Shown piece by piece: positions 48,945 through 57,727 of a stretch of DNA of 64,000 nucleotides. Source of the stretch: Planctomycetota bacterium (lineage in GTDB: Bacteria; Planctomycetota; UBA1135; UBA2386); assembly GCA_020849665.1 (NCBI GenBank), contig JADLFX010000031.1, positions 23,556-87,555 on the forward strand. Reading direction: 5' to 3'. The translations under genes and the position numbers were made by a program. The notes below the pieces were generated by a model. It was given only the letters and a program-made list of their open reading frames with translations, made no database searches and had not been told where the DNA came from. The first letter of the stretch is position 1; each line of letters begins with the position of its first letter.

Positions 48945-51758
48945 ATGGTCAGCTCGGATCCCAGAGGTGCGGACCACGATGGTTCCGGACACGGCCTGTC
49001 GCACCGCGGCCAGGCGGGTGCCCCGCCGCCGCCGGCCGGGCGTCCGGGGTTCGCCGCCTTCCTGCTCCTCGGCCTGGCGGTGACGCTCGCGTATCTGCCC
49101 GTCCTGGGCGCGGGATTCGTCAACTTCGACGACAACCTGTTCTTCGGCCCGGACAACCCCGAGTTCGCGCGCGAAGGTCTCCGGGCGCTGCTGGACCCCA
49201 CGCGCACGATCGCCAACGCGTACCTGCCGGTCAGCCACCTCTCGCTCTACCTGGACTACACGCTCGGGGGTGCTGCGCCGCGCTTCGCGCACCTGCACTC
49301 CCTGGTCCTGCACGGGCTGGCGGCGTTCCTCCTCGCGCGTCTCCTCGCGGGGGTGGGCGTGCGGCCGTGGCCCGCCACCGCCGGCGCCCTGCTCTTCGCG
49401 GTCCATCCCGCACTCGCCGAGTCGGTGGCCTGGGTGAGCGGGCGCAAGGACGTCCTCTCCGGCGTGTTCGCGCTCCTCTGCCTCGGACAGGTGCTGCGCT
49501 GCGCACGCGGCGGCGGGGCCCTCGCGCTCTGCCTCGCCTGCGGAACCGCGCTCCTGGCGCTCTACGCCAAGGCCACCGCGATGGTGCTGCCGCTCCTGGC
49601 CGCGGGATTGCTCCTGCTCGAACCGCGCGGCGGGCGGCGGCGCTTCCTGGTGCTGCTGCCGTTGGCGGTCGTGACGCTGTGCGTCACCGCGCACCATGCC
49701 TGGCTGGCGGCGCGCGAAGGGACCTTGGTGCCGGGTTCGCCCCTGGGGCGCCTGACCCAGGTGCCTGGCGCCTATCTGCACTATCTCGGCACGCTGGTCT
49801 GGCCGTTCTCGACCAACGTGCTCTACCCCGAGGCCAGGACCCTGGCCGCCTTCCGCGACGCGGCCCTGCCGGGCGGCCTCGTGCTGGTAGGCGTGCTCGG
49901 GACGGCGCTGTGGCTGTGGCGCCGTCCCGGCCGCAGGCCGGGTGCGCTGGGCGTGCTCCTGCTCCTCGTGGCGCTCCTGCCGTTCAACACCGCCTTCCCA
50001 GCCTCGGCGATCGCGGCGGCGGATCGCTACCTCTACCTCGGCGTGCCGTGGCTCGCGTTGGCGATCGTCGGCCTCGCGCGCGACCGGGCCTGGCCCGCAT
50101 TGGCCTGCGTGATCCTCGCGCTGCCCCTGGCGGTGGTCGCGCACCAGCGCAGCCGCGAGTTCTCCGGCTCGGTGCCGCTCTGGGAGGCGAGCCTGCGGCG
50201 CGACCCCGACAACGCGGTGGCGCGGATCAATCTCGCGCTGGCGCTCCTGCCCACGGACCAGCGCGCGGCGCGCGCACATCTCGAAGTGGCCGTGGCGCAA
50301 TCCCGCCATCCCGTGCACCGGCTGCGCGCACACGAGGTGCTGCGCGACCTCGCGGCCGCGGGCGGGCGGTCCGAGGAGGCGGTTGCCCAGGCCCGCGCCG
50401 CCGTCCTGGCGGCCGACGAACTCGTCGACCTGCCGGCCACGCGCGCCCGCAAGGTGGGCGTGCTCCTGCAGGCGGTCACGCTGCTGCGCGCGGAGGCGCA
50501 CGAGGAGGAGGCCGCCGCGCTGCTGGCGCGCGCACAGGCACTCGCGCCGGATCACCCGCAGGTCCTGGCCCTCGCGGCCGCGACCCGGCTCGCGGCCGCG
50601 CTGGGGGCCGACGGCAAGGCCGCCGCCGGCGACCCCCGCGTGCGCGAGGCCGAGGAGCTGCTGGAGCGGGCCCTCCGGGTCGCGCCCGAGGCGTTCGAGC
50701 CGAACCTCGTCCTGGGGCAGCTCCTGGCGGCGCGCGGCCAGGGAGTCTCGGCCCTGGCACGCTTCCGCGCCGCGGCGCGGGCCCAGCCCACGCGGCCGGA
50801 GAGCTGGCTGGGCATGGCCGACGTGTTCCTCGGCCAGCAGCTCCTGGCCGGCGCCGAGCAGGCGATCCGCGACGGTGTGCGCGCCGGGGCGGGCGATCCC
50901 GCCCTCCTCGCGCGGCTGGGCCTGGCGCTCGCGGGGCAGGGCCGGCTCGACGAGGCGCGGGACTACTACGAGACCTACCTGCAGGCGCGGCCGGGCGACG
51001 CCGCGGTGCGCCGCAGTCTGGCGGCGGTGCTGGCCGCGCAGGCGCTGCCGCGCCTCTACCAGATGGATCCGGAGCGGCTCGAAGGACTCGCCCGGCGCCT
51101 GCGCGAACTCGACCCGGAGAATCCCAAGGGCCTGCTCGTGCAGGGGCTCGCCGCGCGCCACCGTCGCGACTACCCGGCCGCCCTCGTGCTGCTCGAACAG
51201 GCGCGCGAGCGGTTGGCGGGCGACGAGGAGGCAACGCGTCTCCTGGCCGAGACCCACCGCGACCAGGGCTACCTGCTCCTGCTGCAGGCGCAGCGGCGCG
51301 ACGCCGCGATGGAGCACTTCCGCCGCTTCCTGGACCTGGCGGTGCCTGGGCTGCCCACGGAGTCGGTGCGCTCGGTGCTGCAGCAGGAATGGCGCACCTG
51401 CCAGGAGCGCGGCGTGCAGGCCCACCTCAAGGACGACCTGGAGGGAGCCGAGGCTGCGTTCCGCCGCTGCCTGCGCCTCCTGCCGGAGGAGCCTGGGCCG
51501 CGCCTGAGTCTCGGACTCGTGCTCCTCGCCCGAGGCGCGCGGGAGGAGGCGCTGGCCATGTTCGAGGCCGCGGAGCGAGGCCAGCGCGAACACAAGCTGG
51601 ACGCGACCCTGCCGGTGCTCTACCAGGTCCTGACCCTGCAGAGCCTGGGCCGCGACGACGAGGCGCGCCGCCGGGGCGAGGGCTACCTCGCCGAGGGACT
51701 GCCCGGCGATGGCGAGGCGCTGGCACGCCTGCGTGCGGCCCTGCGCCGCGGCGGGTGA
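48945..51758 (+). CDS. TMTC-like polytopic membrane protein with C-terminal TPR repeats
   Basis: 937 residues. About ten hydrophobic helices occupy residues 33-400 and resemble the GT-C fold of TMTC/PMT-like glycosyltransferases: first luminal loop FVNFDDNLFFGPDNPEFARE, with the acidic Asp-Asp typical of GT-C enzymes, then the conserved HLHSLVLHGLAAFLLARLLA, FAVHPALAESVAWVSGRKDV and DRYLYLGVPWLAL. The C-terminal half (about 410-937) is tandem TPR (AEELLERALRVAPEAFEPNL, GRLDEARDYYETYLQARPGD, DDLEGAEAAFRRCLRLLPEE). Eukaryotic TMTC proteins O-mannosylate cadherins; bacterial relatives with HPxxxE(S/T)VAW are uncharacterised. Transfer of a lipid-linked sugar to exported proteins is inferred only from the family. 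Confidence 0.85.
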   Translation: MVSSDPRGADHDGSGHGLSHRGQAGAPPPPAGRPGFAAFLLLGLAVTLAYLPVLGAGFVNFDDNLFFGPDNPEFAREGLRALLDPTRTIANAYLPVSHLSLYLDYTLGGAAPRFAHLHSLVLHGLAAFLLARLLAGVGVRPWPATAGALLFAVHPALAESVAWVSGRKDVLSGVFALLCLGQVLRCARGGGALALCLACGTALLALYAKATAMVLPLLAAGLLLLEPRGGRRRFLVLLPLAVVTLCVTAHHAWLAAREGTLVPGSPLGRLTQVPGAYLHYLGTLVWPFSTNVLYPEARTLAAFRDAALPGGLVLVGVLGTALWLWRRPGRRPGALGVLLLLVALLPFNTAFPASAIAAADRYLYLGVPWLALAIVGLARDRAWPALACVILALPLAVVAHQRSREFSGSVPLWEASLRRDPDNAVARINLALALLPTDQRAARAHLEVAVAQSRHPVHRLRAHEVLRDLAAAGGRSEEAVAQARAAVLAADELVDLPATRARKVGVLLQAVTLLRAEAHEEEAAALLARAQALAPDHPQVLALAAATRLAAALGADGKAAAGDPRVREAEELLERALRVAPEAFEPNLVLGQLLAARGQGVSALARFRAAARAQPTRPESWLGMADVFLGQQLLAGAEQAIRDGVRAGAGDPALLARLGLALAGQGRLDEARDYYETYLQARPGDAAVRRSLAAVLAAQALPRLYQMDPERLEGLARRLRELDPENPKGLLVQGLAARHRRDYPAALVLLEQARERLAGDEEATRLLAETHRDQGYLLLLQAQRRDAAMEHFRRFLDLAVPGLPTESVRSVLQQEWRTCQERGVQAHLKDDLEGAEAAFRRCLRLLPEEPGPRLSLGLVLLARGAREEALAMFEAAERGQREHKLDATLPVLYQVLTLQSLGRDDEARRRGEGYLAEGLPGDGEALARLRAALRRGG

Positions 51759-52078
51759 CGGCGGCGCCGGGACCGGGCCGGCGCGCGGATCGCGAGGTCG
51801 GCATGCGCGTGGGACAGCGCGCGGCGATCGCCGGGGGGAAGCGGCTCCGCCCGCATGCCCGACCCCGGCCCGGGCCCGGGATCCGGCGCCGAGCCGGAGC
51901 TCTTGCCCGACATCGAGCCCACGGCGCAGGCACGTGCGTAAACCCTGCATCACCTAGTTGCTCCCGGCGGGGCACTGCGTTACCCTGCCGGCCGCAACGG
52001 AGCCTGGGCGGATGGCTTCGGGTGAGTTCCAAGTTGTTGTACAGAAAGACTTAGTGGCGAAACCCATGGGAGGGTGTC
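51759..52078. other. Intergenic region before the SPOR-like gene
   Basis: 320 bases. One 28-codon frame (51856-51942) is Pro/Gly-rich with no ribosome-binding site, so I do not call it. GTTACCCT at about 51977-51984 may be a -10 variant; GGGAGGG directly before the next GTG is its ribosome-binding site. Confidence 0.45.
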
Positions 52079-52810
52079 GTGTCTAGGGAGCGGGACCTCT
52101 TCAAGATTCTCCAGGACCGGCGCGCCGGCGGTGCCAGTCCGTCGGCGCCAGACAGGGACGCGGGCGAGCCGGAAGGGCGGGACGGAGTCGCGGGCCTCCT
52201 GGATCGCGTGGCGGCGTTCTTCGCGCCGGCGACCCAGGCGGGGCGCACGTCGCGCCACAGGGGCGGGAACGGGCCCGCCAAGGTCTCCTCGCGCCCCCTC
52301 CCCCCGGCACCGCATCGCTTCCTGGTCTCCGGGACCTCGCTCGCGGCCGTGGTACTCGCCGCACTCACCCTTGGCTTTGTCGGGGGACGGTTGCTGGCCC
52401 CGAGCGGCGGCGGCAAGGAGGTCCTTGCCGCTCCCCGCGGCGAGAACCGGATGCAGGCCGCGGTCCCTCCCACCGTGCTCACCGAGGCCCAGGAGGAGGA
52501 GACGCTGGCGAACGAGTTCTTCGTCGTGCTAATGTTCCGCGCTTCCCAGCGAGCGACGGCGGCCAAGGTCGCCGACCACCTCGTGCGGGAGGGCGTGAGC
52601 AGCGCCCGGATCCGGAAGATCCCGAGCCGGCAAGACCCGTCGGAGCACTACTGGTGCACCGTGGTGTACGTCGCCGACCCGGCGGGCAAGTCCGAGATCC
52701 TGGAGCGGCTCAGCGCCGCAGCCGCCCCGGGGTTCGTGCAGGGCTACACCGAAGCCATCGCAGCCCTGAAGGCGAATCCGAAGCTCTATCACGCCGCCCC
52801 CAAGGGCTGA
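52079..52810 (+). CDS. Single-pass membrane protein with SPOR-like C-terminal domain
   Basis: 243 residues. GTG start with GGGAGGG five bases upstream. A cytoplasmic disordered segment (1-80) is followed by one transmembrane helix (about 84-103, SLAAVVLAALTLGFVGGRLL), a linker, and an external alpha-beta domain (about 137-235): ANEFFVVLMFRASQRATAAK, VADHLVREGVSSARIRKIPS, YWCTVVYVADPAGKSEILER. The order strand-helix-strand-strand-helix and the topology resemble SPOR (peptidoglycan-binding) proteins, but the sequence match is weak. It precedes the PVC small basic protein by 33 bases. Confidence 0.65.
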   Translation: MSRERDLFKILQDRRAGGASPSAPDRDAGEPEGRDGVAGLLDRVAAFFAPATQAGRTSRHRGGNGPAKVSSRPLPPAPHRFLVSGTSLAAVVLAALTLGFVGGRLLAPSGGGKEVLAAPRGENRMQAAVPPTVLTEAQEEETLANEFFVVLMFRASQRATAAKVADHLVREGVSSARIRKIPSRQDPSEHYWCTVVYVADPAGKSEILERLSAAAAPGFVQGYTEAIAALKANPKLYHAAPKG

Positions 52811-52843
52811 GTCCAAGAACCTCCGCATTCCGGATCGCAAGCC

Positions 52844-53149
52844 ATGTCCGTCCACAGCAGTCTGAAGGTCAAGGGCACGAGCGCCCAGGAGCGCAACGTC
52901 TGGACTCGCACCGAGCGCCTCGCGGCGCTGGCCAAGAGCGGACGCTGGAAGGAAGGCGACAAGGTCGTCGGGCTGCCCAAGGTCCGCACGAAGTTCAAGG
53001 TTAAGAGCAAGAAGCAGGTCAAGGCCGAGACCCCCGCCAAGGAAGGCGCCGCCGGCGCCGCTCCGGCGGCGGCGCCCGGAGCCGCTGCGGCTCCGGCGGC
53101 CGCGGCGAAGCCCGCGGGCGGCAAGCCGGCGGCCGGCGGCAAGGCCTGA
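52844..53149 (+). CDS. PVC-superphylum small basic protein (TIGR04137-type)
   Basis: 101 residues. The first 60 match the small basic protein known as a signature of the Planctomycetes-Verrucomicrobia-Chlamydiae superphylum: MSVHSSLKVKGTSAQERNVW, TRTERLAALAKSGRWKEGDK and VVGLPKVRTKFKVKSKK. Its function is unproven; a ribosome or RNA association has been proposed. Unusual here is a C-terminal Ala/Pro/Gly/Lys-rich tail of about 40 residues. ATG at 52844 gives the family N-terminus exactly. It is the strongest lineage marker in the window. Confidence 0.9.
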   Translation: MSVHSSLKVKGTSAQERNVWTRTERLAALAKSGRWKEGDKVVGLPKVRTKFKVKSKKQVKAETPAKEGAAGAAPAAAPGAAAAPAAAAKPAGGKPAAGGKA

Positions 53150-53169
53150 GCGCCGGCGCCCCGCGCGCC

Positions 53170-53961
53170 ATGCCCGACCTGGATCGCGTCTCCGACCGGC
53201 CGGTCGCGCCGCTGGTGGAGGTGTTCCATTCGATCCAGGGAGAGGGACGCTTCGTCGGCACGCCGATGGCGTTCGTGCGCGTCGCCGTGTGCCCGCTGCG
53301 CTGCAACTACTGCGACACGCCGCACAGCTACGAGGCCGAGCGCGAGTTCCCGGTGCACCTGCGGCGGGGGCCGCGCTACGAGCCGAACCCGGTGGATGTG
53401 GAACGTGCCACGGCCCTCGTCCGGGAGGTCCTGGCCGGCGGAGCGTTCGCCACCGGCGGGGGCGGCGGCAGGGTGTCGGTGACGGGGGGCGAGCCGCTGC
53501 TCTACCCGGTGTTCGTGCGCGAGCTGGGCCTGCGGCTGCGCGGGCACGGCGTGGCGCTGCACCTCGAGAGCGCGGCGGTCCAGCCCGCGGCCCTGTGCGT
53601 CGCGCTGCCCGGGGTGAGCCATCTCAGCGCCGACTACAAGCTGCCCGAGACCGTGACCGCGGGCGAGTTCGGCGCGCGCCACGCGCGCTGCGTGGCCGAC
53701 GCGCTCGCGGCGGGGATCAGCGTGGACGTGAAGGTCGTGCTCACCGCCGCGGTGCAGGACGCCTCGTTCGCGGGCGCGCTGGCCGATCTGGCGCCGTTCC
53801 GTGCGCAGATCCTCCTGGTGCTCCAGCCGGTGACGCCGTTCGGCGCGGTGCAGGAGCCGTTCCCTGTCTCCCGCCTGGAGGAATGCACCGCACGCGCCCT
53901 CGCCGCCGGCTTCACCGTGCGGGTGCTGCCGCAGGCCCACAAGCTCCTGCGCGTGCAGTAG
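53170..53961 (+). CDS. queE: 7-carboxy-7-deazaguanine synthase QueE (radical SAM)
   Basis: 263 residues. The enzyme contracts 6-carboxy-tetrahydropterin to 7-carboxy-7-deazaguanine, a queuosine precursor. It starts EVFHSIQGEGRFVGTPMAFV, followed by the radical SAM iron-sulfur motif CPLRCNYCDT (C-x3-C-x2-C) and the SAM-binding VSVTGGEPLLYPVF. Longer than E. coli QueE (223) by loop insertions, one glycine-rich (FATGGGGGRVSVTGG). It starts 20 bases after the small basic protein. No other queuosine gene is near. Confidence 0.93.
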   Translation: MPDLDRVSDRPVAPLVEVFHSIQGEGRFVGTPMAFVRVAVCPLRCNYCDTPHSYEAEREFPVHLRRGPRYEPNPVDVERATALVREVLAGGAFATGGGGGRVSVTGGEPLLYPVFVRELGLRLRGHGVALHLESAAVQPAALCVALPGVSHLSADYKLPETVTAGEFGARHARCVADALAAGISVDVKVVLTAAVQDASFAGALADLAPFRAQILLVLQPVTPFGAVQEPFPVSRLEECTARALAAGFTVRVLPQAHKLLRVQ

Positions 53962-53974
53962 AGTCTCGCCCGCC

Positions 53975-55153
53975 GTGGGAATCCTCGCGCGCGTGCTGCT
54001 CTGCCTGCTCCTGCCGTTCCCGCCGATCCAGGCCCAAGGCGAGCCGGGGGCGGGCGGGTCGGTGCCGTGCGACGAATGCCGCGGCCAGGGCTGCTTCCCC
54101 TGTCGCAAGCACGGCAAGGTGCTCCTGCCGCTGGAGGAGGCGGTGGAGGTCTGCTCGGTGGCCGCGGCGTGCAAGGACTGCGCGGGCGCGCTGCGCATCG
54201 ACTGCAAGATCTGCCGGAACGAGGGCGTGGAGCGCGAGCTGGAGCGCCGCCGCGACCTGGCGCGCCGCTGGCTGGGCGAGCGGCGCAAGGCGGTGGACGA
54301 GGTGACGCGCAACCCGGAGATCCTGCACGGGCGCAGCGCGCACGTGGACCTCGCCTTCGCGGTGAAGCCGCTGACCGTGGGCAAGGAGAAGGTCGACACG
54401 CACCGCCTGATGCACCTCTACCTGCAACGCACCGAAGACCTGCGCGCCACGTTCCTGGAGGTGTTCGGCCTGGCCGAGAAGGACTTCAGCGCGCGCCTGC
54501 AGCTCTACCTCTTCCAGGACCCGCGCGACCACCGCACGATCGCCCCGCGCGTGACCGGCGGCGGCGGCAGCAGCAGCGCGGGGCAGAAGCTGATGGGCGT
54601 CGACGCGGTGTGGAGCGTCTACCACGACCCCCGCACCATGCCCGGCGACGAAGGGCTGTACCGCAGCCTCGTGCACAACGTCACGCACCTGCTGCTCTCC
54701 AACATGGAGCCCGCGGTGTGGCTGGGCAATCGCAAGCACGGGTGGATCGACGAGGGCGTGGCGCACTGGTTCGAGGAGAAGGTCACCGGCAAGTGCACCA
54801 ACTACTGCTACGAGGAGGTCGGCGTCGCCCCCGGTTCCGGCTTCAAGGGCGGACGATGGCGCGTGCCGGTGCGCAAGATGGTGGAAGCCAACCGGCTCAA
54901 GCCGTTCGCGGTGATCGCCGAGCTCAACACCGACCAGCTGTCCTGGGAGGACCATGCCCAGGTGTTCGCGCAGGTGGACTTCCTGATGCAGACGCATGGC
55001 GGCAAGGCGTTCGCGGGGTTCGTGCGCGCCGTGAAGAAGGGCGCGGCGACGCGCGACGCGCTGCAGCGCGCGTTCGGCCTCTCGCCGCTGGACTTCGACG
55101 GCGCGCTGCGCACGTGGGTGCGCGCCACCTACCCCATGGAGGAGAACGGATGA
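53975..55153 (+). CDS. Exported zinc-finger and gluzincin-like protein with altered active site
   Basis: 392 residues from GTG 53975. Signal peptide about 1-21 (MGILARVLLCLLLPFPPIQA). Residues 31-80 hold a DnaJ-type cysteine cluster (PCDECRGQGCFPC and CKDCAGALRIDCKIC), probably two zinc sites. Residues 215-330 have the shape of a DUF1570/peptidase-MA gluzincin: LVHNVTHLLL (His234, His238) and, 22 residues on, WIDEGVAHWFEE (Glu260). The catalytic glutamate of HExxH is replaced by Asn235, so it may bind metal but not cleave peptides. No family name for the combination. Its stop overlaps the next start (ATGA). Confidence 0.8.
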   Translation: MGILARVLLCLLLPFPPIQAQGEPGAGGSVPCDECRGQGCFPCRKHGKVLLPLEEAVEVCSVAAACKDCAGALRIDCKICRNEGVERELERRRDLARRWLGERRKAVDEVTRNPEILHGRSAHVDLAFAVKPLTVGKEKVDTHRLMHLYLQRTEDLRATFLEVFGLAEKDFSARLQLYLFQDPRDHRTIAPRVTGGGGSSSAGQKLMGVDAVWSVYHDPRTMPGDEGLYRSLVHNVTHLLLSNMEPAVWLGNRKHGWIDEGVAHWFEEKVTGKCTNYCYEEVGVAPGSGFKGGRWRVPVRKMVEANRLKPFAVIAELNTDQLSWEDHAQVFAQVDFLMQTHGGKAFAGFVRAVKKGAATRDALQRAFGLSPLDFDGALRTWVRATYPMEENG

Positions 55154-56661
55154 GGCGGGTCGGGCCGCCGGCCCTGGTCGCGCTCTGGTGTGGGCTCGCC
55201 GCTGCGGCGCCGCCGGCGCAGGTGCTCAAGCAGGAGCGGCGGACCTACGCGCGGGTCCAGGAGCTGCGCGCCCAGGTGCTCGCGGAATGGCACGGCGCCG
55301 ATGCCGCGCGCCGCGCCGCCGCGGCAGCGGCGCTCCTGGGCGACATGCGCGGCGATCCGTTCCTGCCCCTGGCCGAGGCGCTGGCGGCGCTGCGCGGCGT
55401 GCGTGCCGACGACGCGTTCCGGTTCCGCCTGGGCGTGCAGTGCTTCGCGCTGCCCGAGGTCCTGGATCGCGACGCGATCGCGAACCTTAGCATCACGATG
55501 CACACCCCCGTGCGCATCGAGATCGGCCAGTCGGTGTCGTTCCGCGTGCGCATCCGCGACGCGAAGGGCGGCGAGGTCTGGACGGGCGCCATCGAGCGCG
55601 ACACGGGGCCGGAGGACCTGGCCTACTACCGGGCCACGGTCGACGTGCCGGCCGCCGGGTTCGCGGACGGCAGCTATCGCGTCGAAGTCGACGCCTGCCT
55701 CGCGGACCAGGAGCCGCGGGCCACGGATCCTGCCATCGGCGCCACGGTGCACGTGCTGCGCGGCTTCAAGGCACGCGCGGAGAAGGTGCTCGGGGCGGCG
55801 GCCGAGGAACGGGACGATCGCGAGCTGAAGGCCCTGGTGCAGGGCGTGGCCGCGCCCGTGGCGCGCGTCTACCAGGGCGAGGCGCCGTGGAGCGCGCGCT
55901 CGCCGGTGCGCGACCTCGAGGTGGCGGAACGCGTGCTTGCCAACGTGGCCGCGGGACGGGCCCCGCTCGCCGGCGTCCGGGGCCGGGTGGACCTGATGGT
56001 GCCGCTCGCCGGGGGGGATGCCCTGCCGCTCGACCTGCGCCTGCCCGCCGGGGCGGATGCCGTCGGGCTCGTGGTGGGGGTCGCCGGGGTGCCGCGCTAC
56101 GACGCGGTGTGGTCGCGCCCGACGGCGCCGACCGCCACGCCCGGCGGATGGCTCGCCGATCTCCTCGAGGCTTCGGAGCTGGCCGTGGATCCGACCCTGG
56201 CCCTGGCCAGCCTCGAGTCGCCCGGCCGCGTCGCCGACGCCGGCGCGGCCCTGCGCGCGGCGGTGCACACGCTGCGTCGCTGGCTCGCGTTCCCGGCCGG
56301 AGCCGTGGTCGTCCTCGGCGAGCGCGAGGGCGCGGCGGTCGCGCTCACGGCGGCGCTCGACGAGCCCGGGCTGATCCGTGGCGTCGGACTGGTGGGGGGC
56401 GGGTCGCTGAGTTCCGCGGAGCTGGCGCGGCTGGCCACGGTGCCGATCCTCGCGGTCCCGACCGCCGGGGCGCCGGGGCGCGAGAACCTGCTGCGCCTGG
56501 CGCGACTCGCCGAGAGCCGGCCGGCGGGCGCCGAGGTGCGGCTCCTCGATCTGGACCCCCTGCCCTGGCCGCTCGGACTCCCGCTGGCGCTGCCGGAACT
56601 CGGTCCGCGCGTCAGGGCATGGCTCCGCGCGCCGGCGGCGAGCCGACCGCAGGACCGCTGA
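55150..56661 (+). CDS. Exported protein with degenerate alpha/beta-hydrolase-like C-terminus
   Basis: 503 residues; ATG 55150 overlaps the previous stop (ATGA). Signal peptide about 1-19 (RRVGPPALVALWCGLAAAA). Residues 25-100 are helical; 105-200 form beta strands (VRIEIGQSVSFRVRIRDAKG) like an immunoglobulin-type domain. From about 275, ALPLDLRLPAGADAVGLVVG and, near 395, VVVLGEREGAAVALTAAL look like an alpha/beta hydrolase in which the nucleophile elbow GxSxG became GEREG; PILAVPTAGAPGRE follows. No catalytic triad can be traced, so enzymatic activity is doubtful. Translational coupling to the pseudo-gluzincin suggests the two are partners. Confidence 0.7.
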   Translation: MRRVGPPALVALWCGLAAAAPPAQVLKQERRTYARVQELRAQVLAEWHGADAARRAAAAAALLGDMRGDPFLPLAEALAALRGVRADDAFRFRLGVQCFALPEVLDRDAIANLSITMHTPVRIEIGQSVSFRVRIRDAKGGEVWTGAIERDTGPEDLAYYRATVDVPAAGFADGSYRVEVDACLADQEPRATDPAIGATVHVLRGFKARAEKVLGAAAEERDDRELKALVQGVAAPVARVYQGEAPWSARSPVRDLEVAERVLANVAAGRAPLAGVRGRVDLMVPLAGGDALPLDLRLPAGADAVGLVVGVAGVPRYDAVWSRPTAPTATPGGWLADLLEASELAVDPTLALASLESPGRVADAGAALRAAVHTLRRWLAFPAGAVVVLGEREGAAVALTAALDEPGLIRGVGLVGGGSLSSAELARLATVPILAVPTAGAPGRENLLRLARLAESRPAGAEVRLLDLDPLPWPLGLPLALPELGPRVRAWLRAPAASRPQDR

Positions 56662-56672
56662 GCGGCACCGCC

Positions 56673-57308
56673 TCAGGGACCTGCCGTGTCCGCTGCGCTG
56701 CGTTGTGCCAGGACCAGCCACTGCTCGCTCACGTAGCGACGCAGCGGGATCGCCTGCACGAGCCGGAGTCCGGCGGCGTCCAACTCGGCGTGGAAGCGGC
56801 GGAAGGTCAGGGCGGTGCGCCCGCTGACGTGCCGGCCCAGCCAGCGGCCCACGACGCGCCGCAGGTGCTGCAGGCTCGCCGAGTGGAAGAACGAGAGCAC
56901 CACGGGTCCCTGGGTGACGCGGCACAGTTCGCGCAACACCTGCAGGCGGACCTTCTCGTCGGCGATGTGGTGCATGAGGCGCATGCAGAGCACCCCCGCG
57001 AACGCACGATCCGGGAATGGCAGGGCCAGTCCGGAGGCGCACACCCGCGGTGCCCCGACCCCGGCCGCCTCCAGCATCCGCAGGTCCCGATCTGCCTGGA
57101 CGACGGGTTGCGGCAGATGGGCCGACATGCGGCCGGCACCGCTGGGCACGTCCAGCCAAGGGCCTCGCAGCCCCTGCACGCGGGCGAGCAGGCGTGCCAG
57201 GGCTCCGGTCTCGCGCGCGTGGGTCCGCGGGCCCGAGCCGGTGCGGAACCGCCGGTCGCGGTAGCGCAGGGCGTATCCGGGTTCGCGCTCGTAGCGGTTC
57301 TCGCGCAC
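56673..57308 (-). CDS. Class I SAM-dependent methyltransferase
   Basis: 211 residues. SAM-binding motif I is GPWLDVPSGAGRMSAHL (about 49-65), the acidic loop QADRDLRMLEAA follows, and motif post-II reads FAGVLCMRLMHHIADEKVRL. The Methyltransf_11/25 pattern fits; the substrate is unknown. It converges on the preceding exported-protein gene (11-base gap). A CGTAGAGT element near 57317-57324 before the ATG could be its -10. Confidence 0.85.
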   Translation of the reverse strand: MRENRYEREPGYALRYRDRRFRTGSGPRTHARETGALARLLARVQGLRGPWLDVPSGAGRMSAHLPQPVVQADRDLRMLEAAGVGAPRVCASGLALPFPDRAFAGVLCMRLMHHIADEKVRLQVLRELCRVTQGPVVLSFFHSASLQHLRRVVGRWLGRHVSGRTALTFRRFHAELDAAGLRLVQAIPLRRYVSEQWLVLAQRSAADTAGP

Positions 57309-57383
57309 GCCGGCACTCTACGGCTGCTGTGGGGAGGCTGCCTCACTTCAAGACCCGACCGCCTCGTGGTCGAAACCCTGGAC

Positions 57384-57683
57384 ATGGAGCCGAGCAGGTC
57401 GAGGCCGGCGCCCGGCTCGGATCCCGAGCCCGACGACCGGCGCCAGAGTCCGCGCAGCGCCTTCAGCGGCCGCGTGACGGTGCGATTCGGCGCGGATGCG
57501 CTGGCCGGACCGGGACAGAACATCTCGCGCGAAGGCGTGTGCTTCGTCGCGGACGGCGTGGTGCGGGTCCTGGTCGAGGTGGAAGGTCGACCGGAGCCGG
57601 TCGTGGGTGAACTGGTGCGGGTGCAGACCACCGGTGACGGGCGGACCAACCTGGCGATCCGTTTCGTCGACCCCGGCGCCTGA
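57384..57683 (+). CDS. PilZ-domain protein
   Basis: 99 residues from ATG 57384 (GTG 57366 also possible). One PilZ domain (about 20-97): RRQSPRSAFSGRVTVRF contains the RxxxR half and GPGQNISREGVCF the NxSxxG half of the cyclic-di-GMP binding site, both complete. It ends LAIRFVDPGA. A free-standing PilZ protein would act as a small c-di-GMP-dependent adaptor. No effector gene is next to it. Confidence 0.85.
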   Translation: MEPSRSRPAPGSDPEPDDRRQSPRSAFSGRVTVRFGADALAGPGQNISREGVCFVADGVVRVLVEVEGRPEPVVGELVRVQTTGDGRTNLAIRFVDPGA

Positions 57684-57713
57684 CGCGGCCACTGCCCGAG
57701 GCATCGCGGCGAG

Positions 57714-57721
57714 GCTATCGT
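57714..57721 (+). promoter_or_regulatory. Candidate -10 element GCTATCGT
   Basis: GCTANNNT match ending 6 bases before the ATG at 57728; a transcript starting at the usual distance would begin at or beside the start codon (leaderless). Confidence 0.4.
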
Positions 57722-57727
57722 TCACGC

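Noticed and set aside
51856..51942. A 28-codon Pro/Gly-rich frame
   Set aside because: It has no ribosome-binding site, no conservation argument and typical GC-rich chance composition.
48894..51953. A 1019-codon minus-strand open frame
   Set aside because: It is antisense to the TMTC-like protein and shows repeated Gln/Arg/Gly shadow composition.
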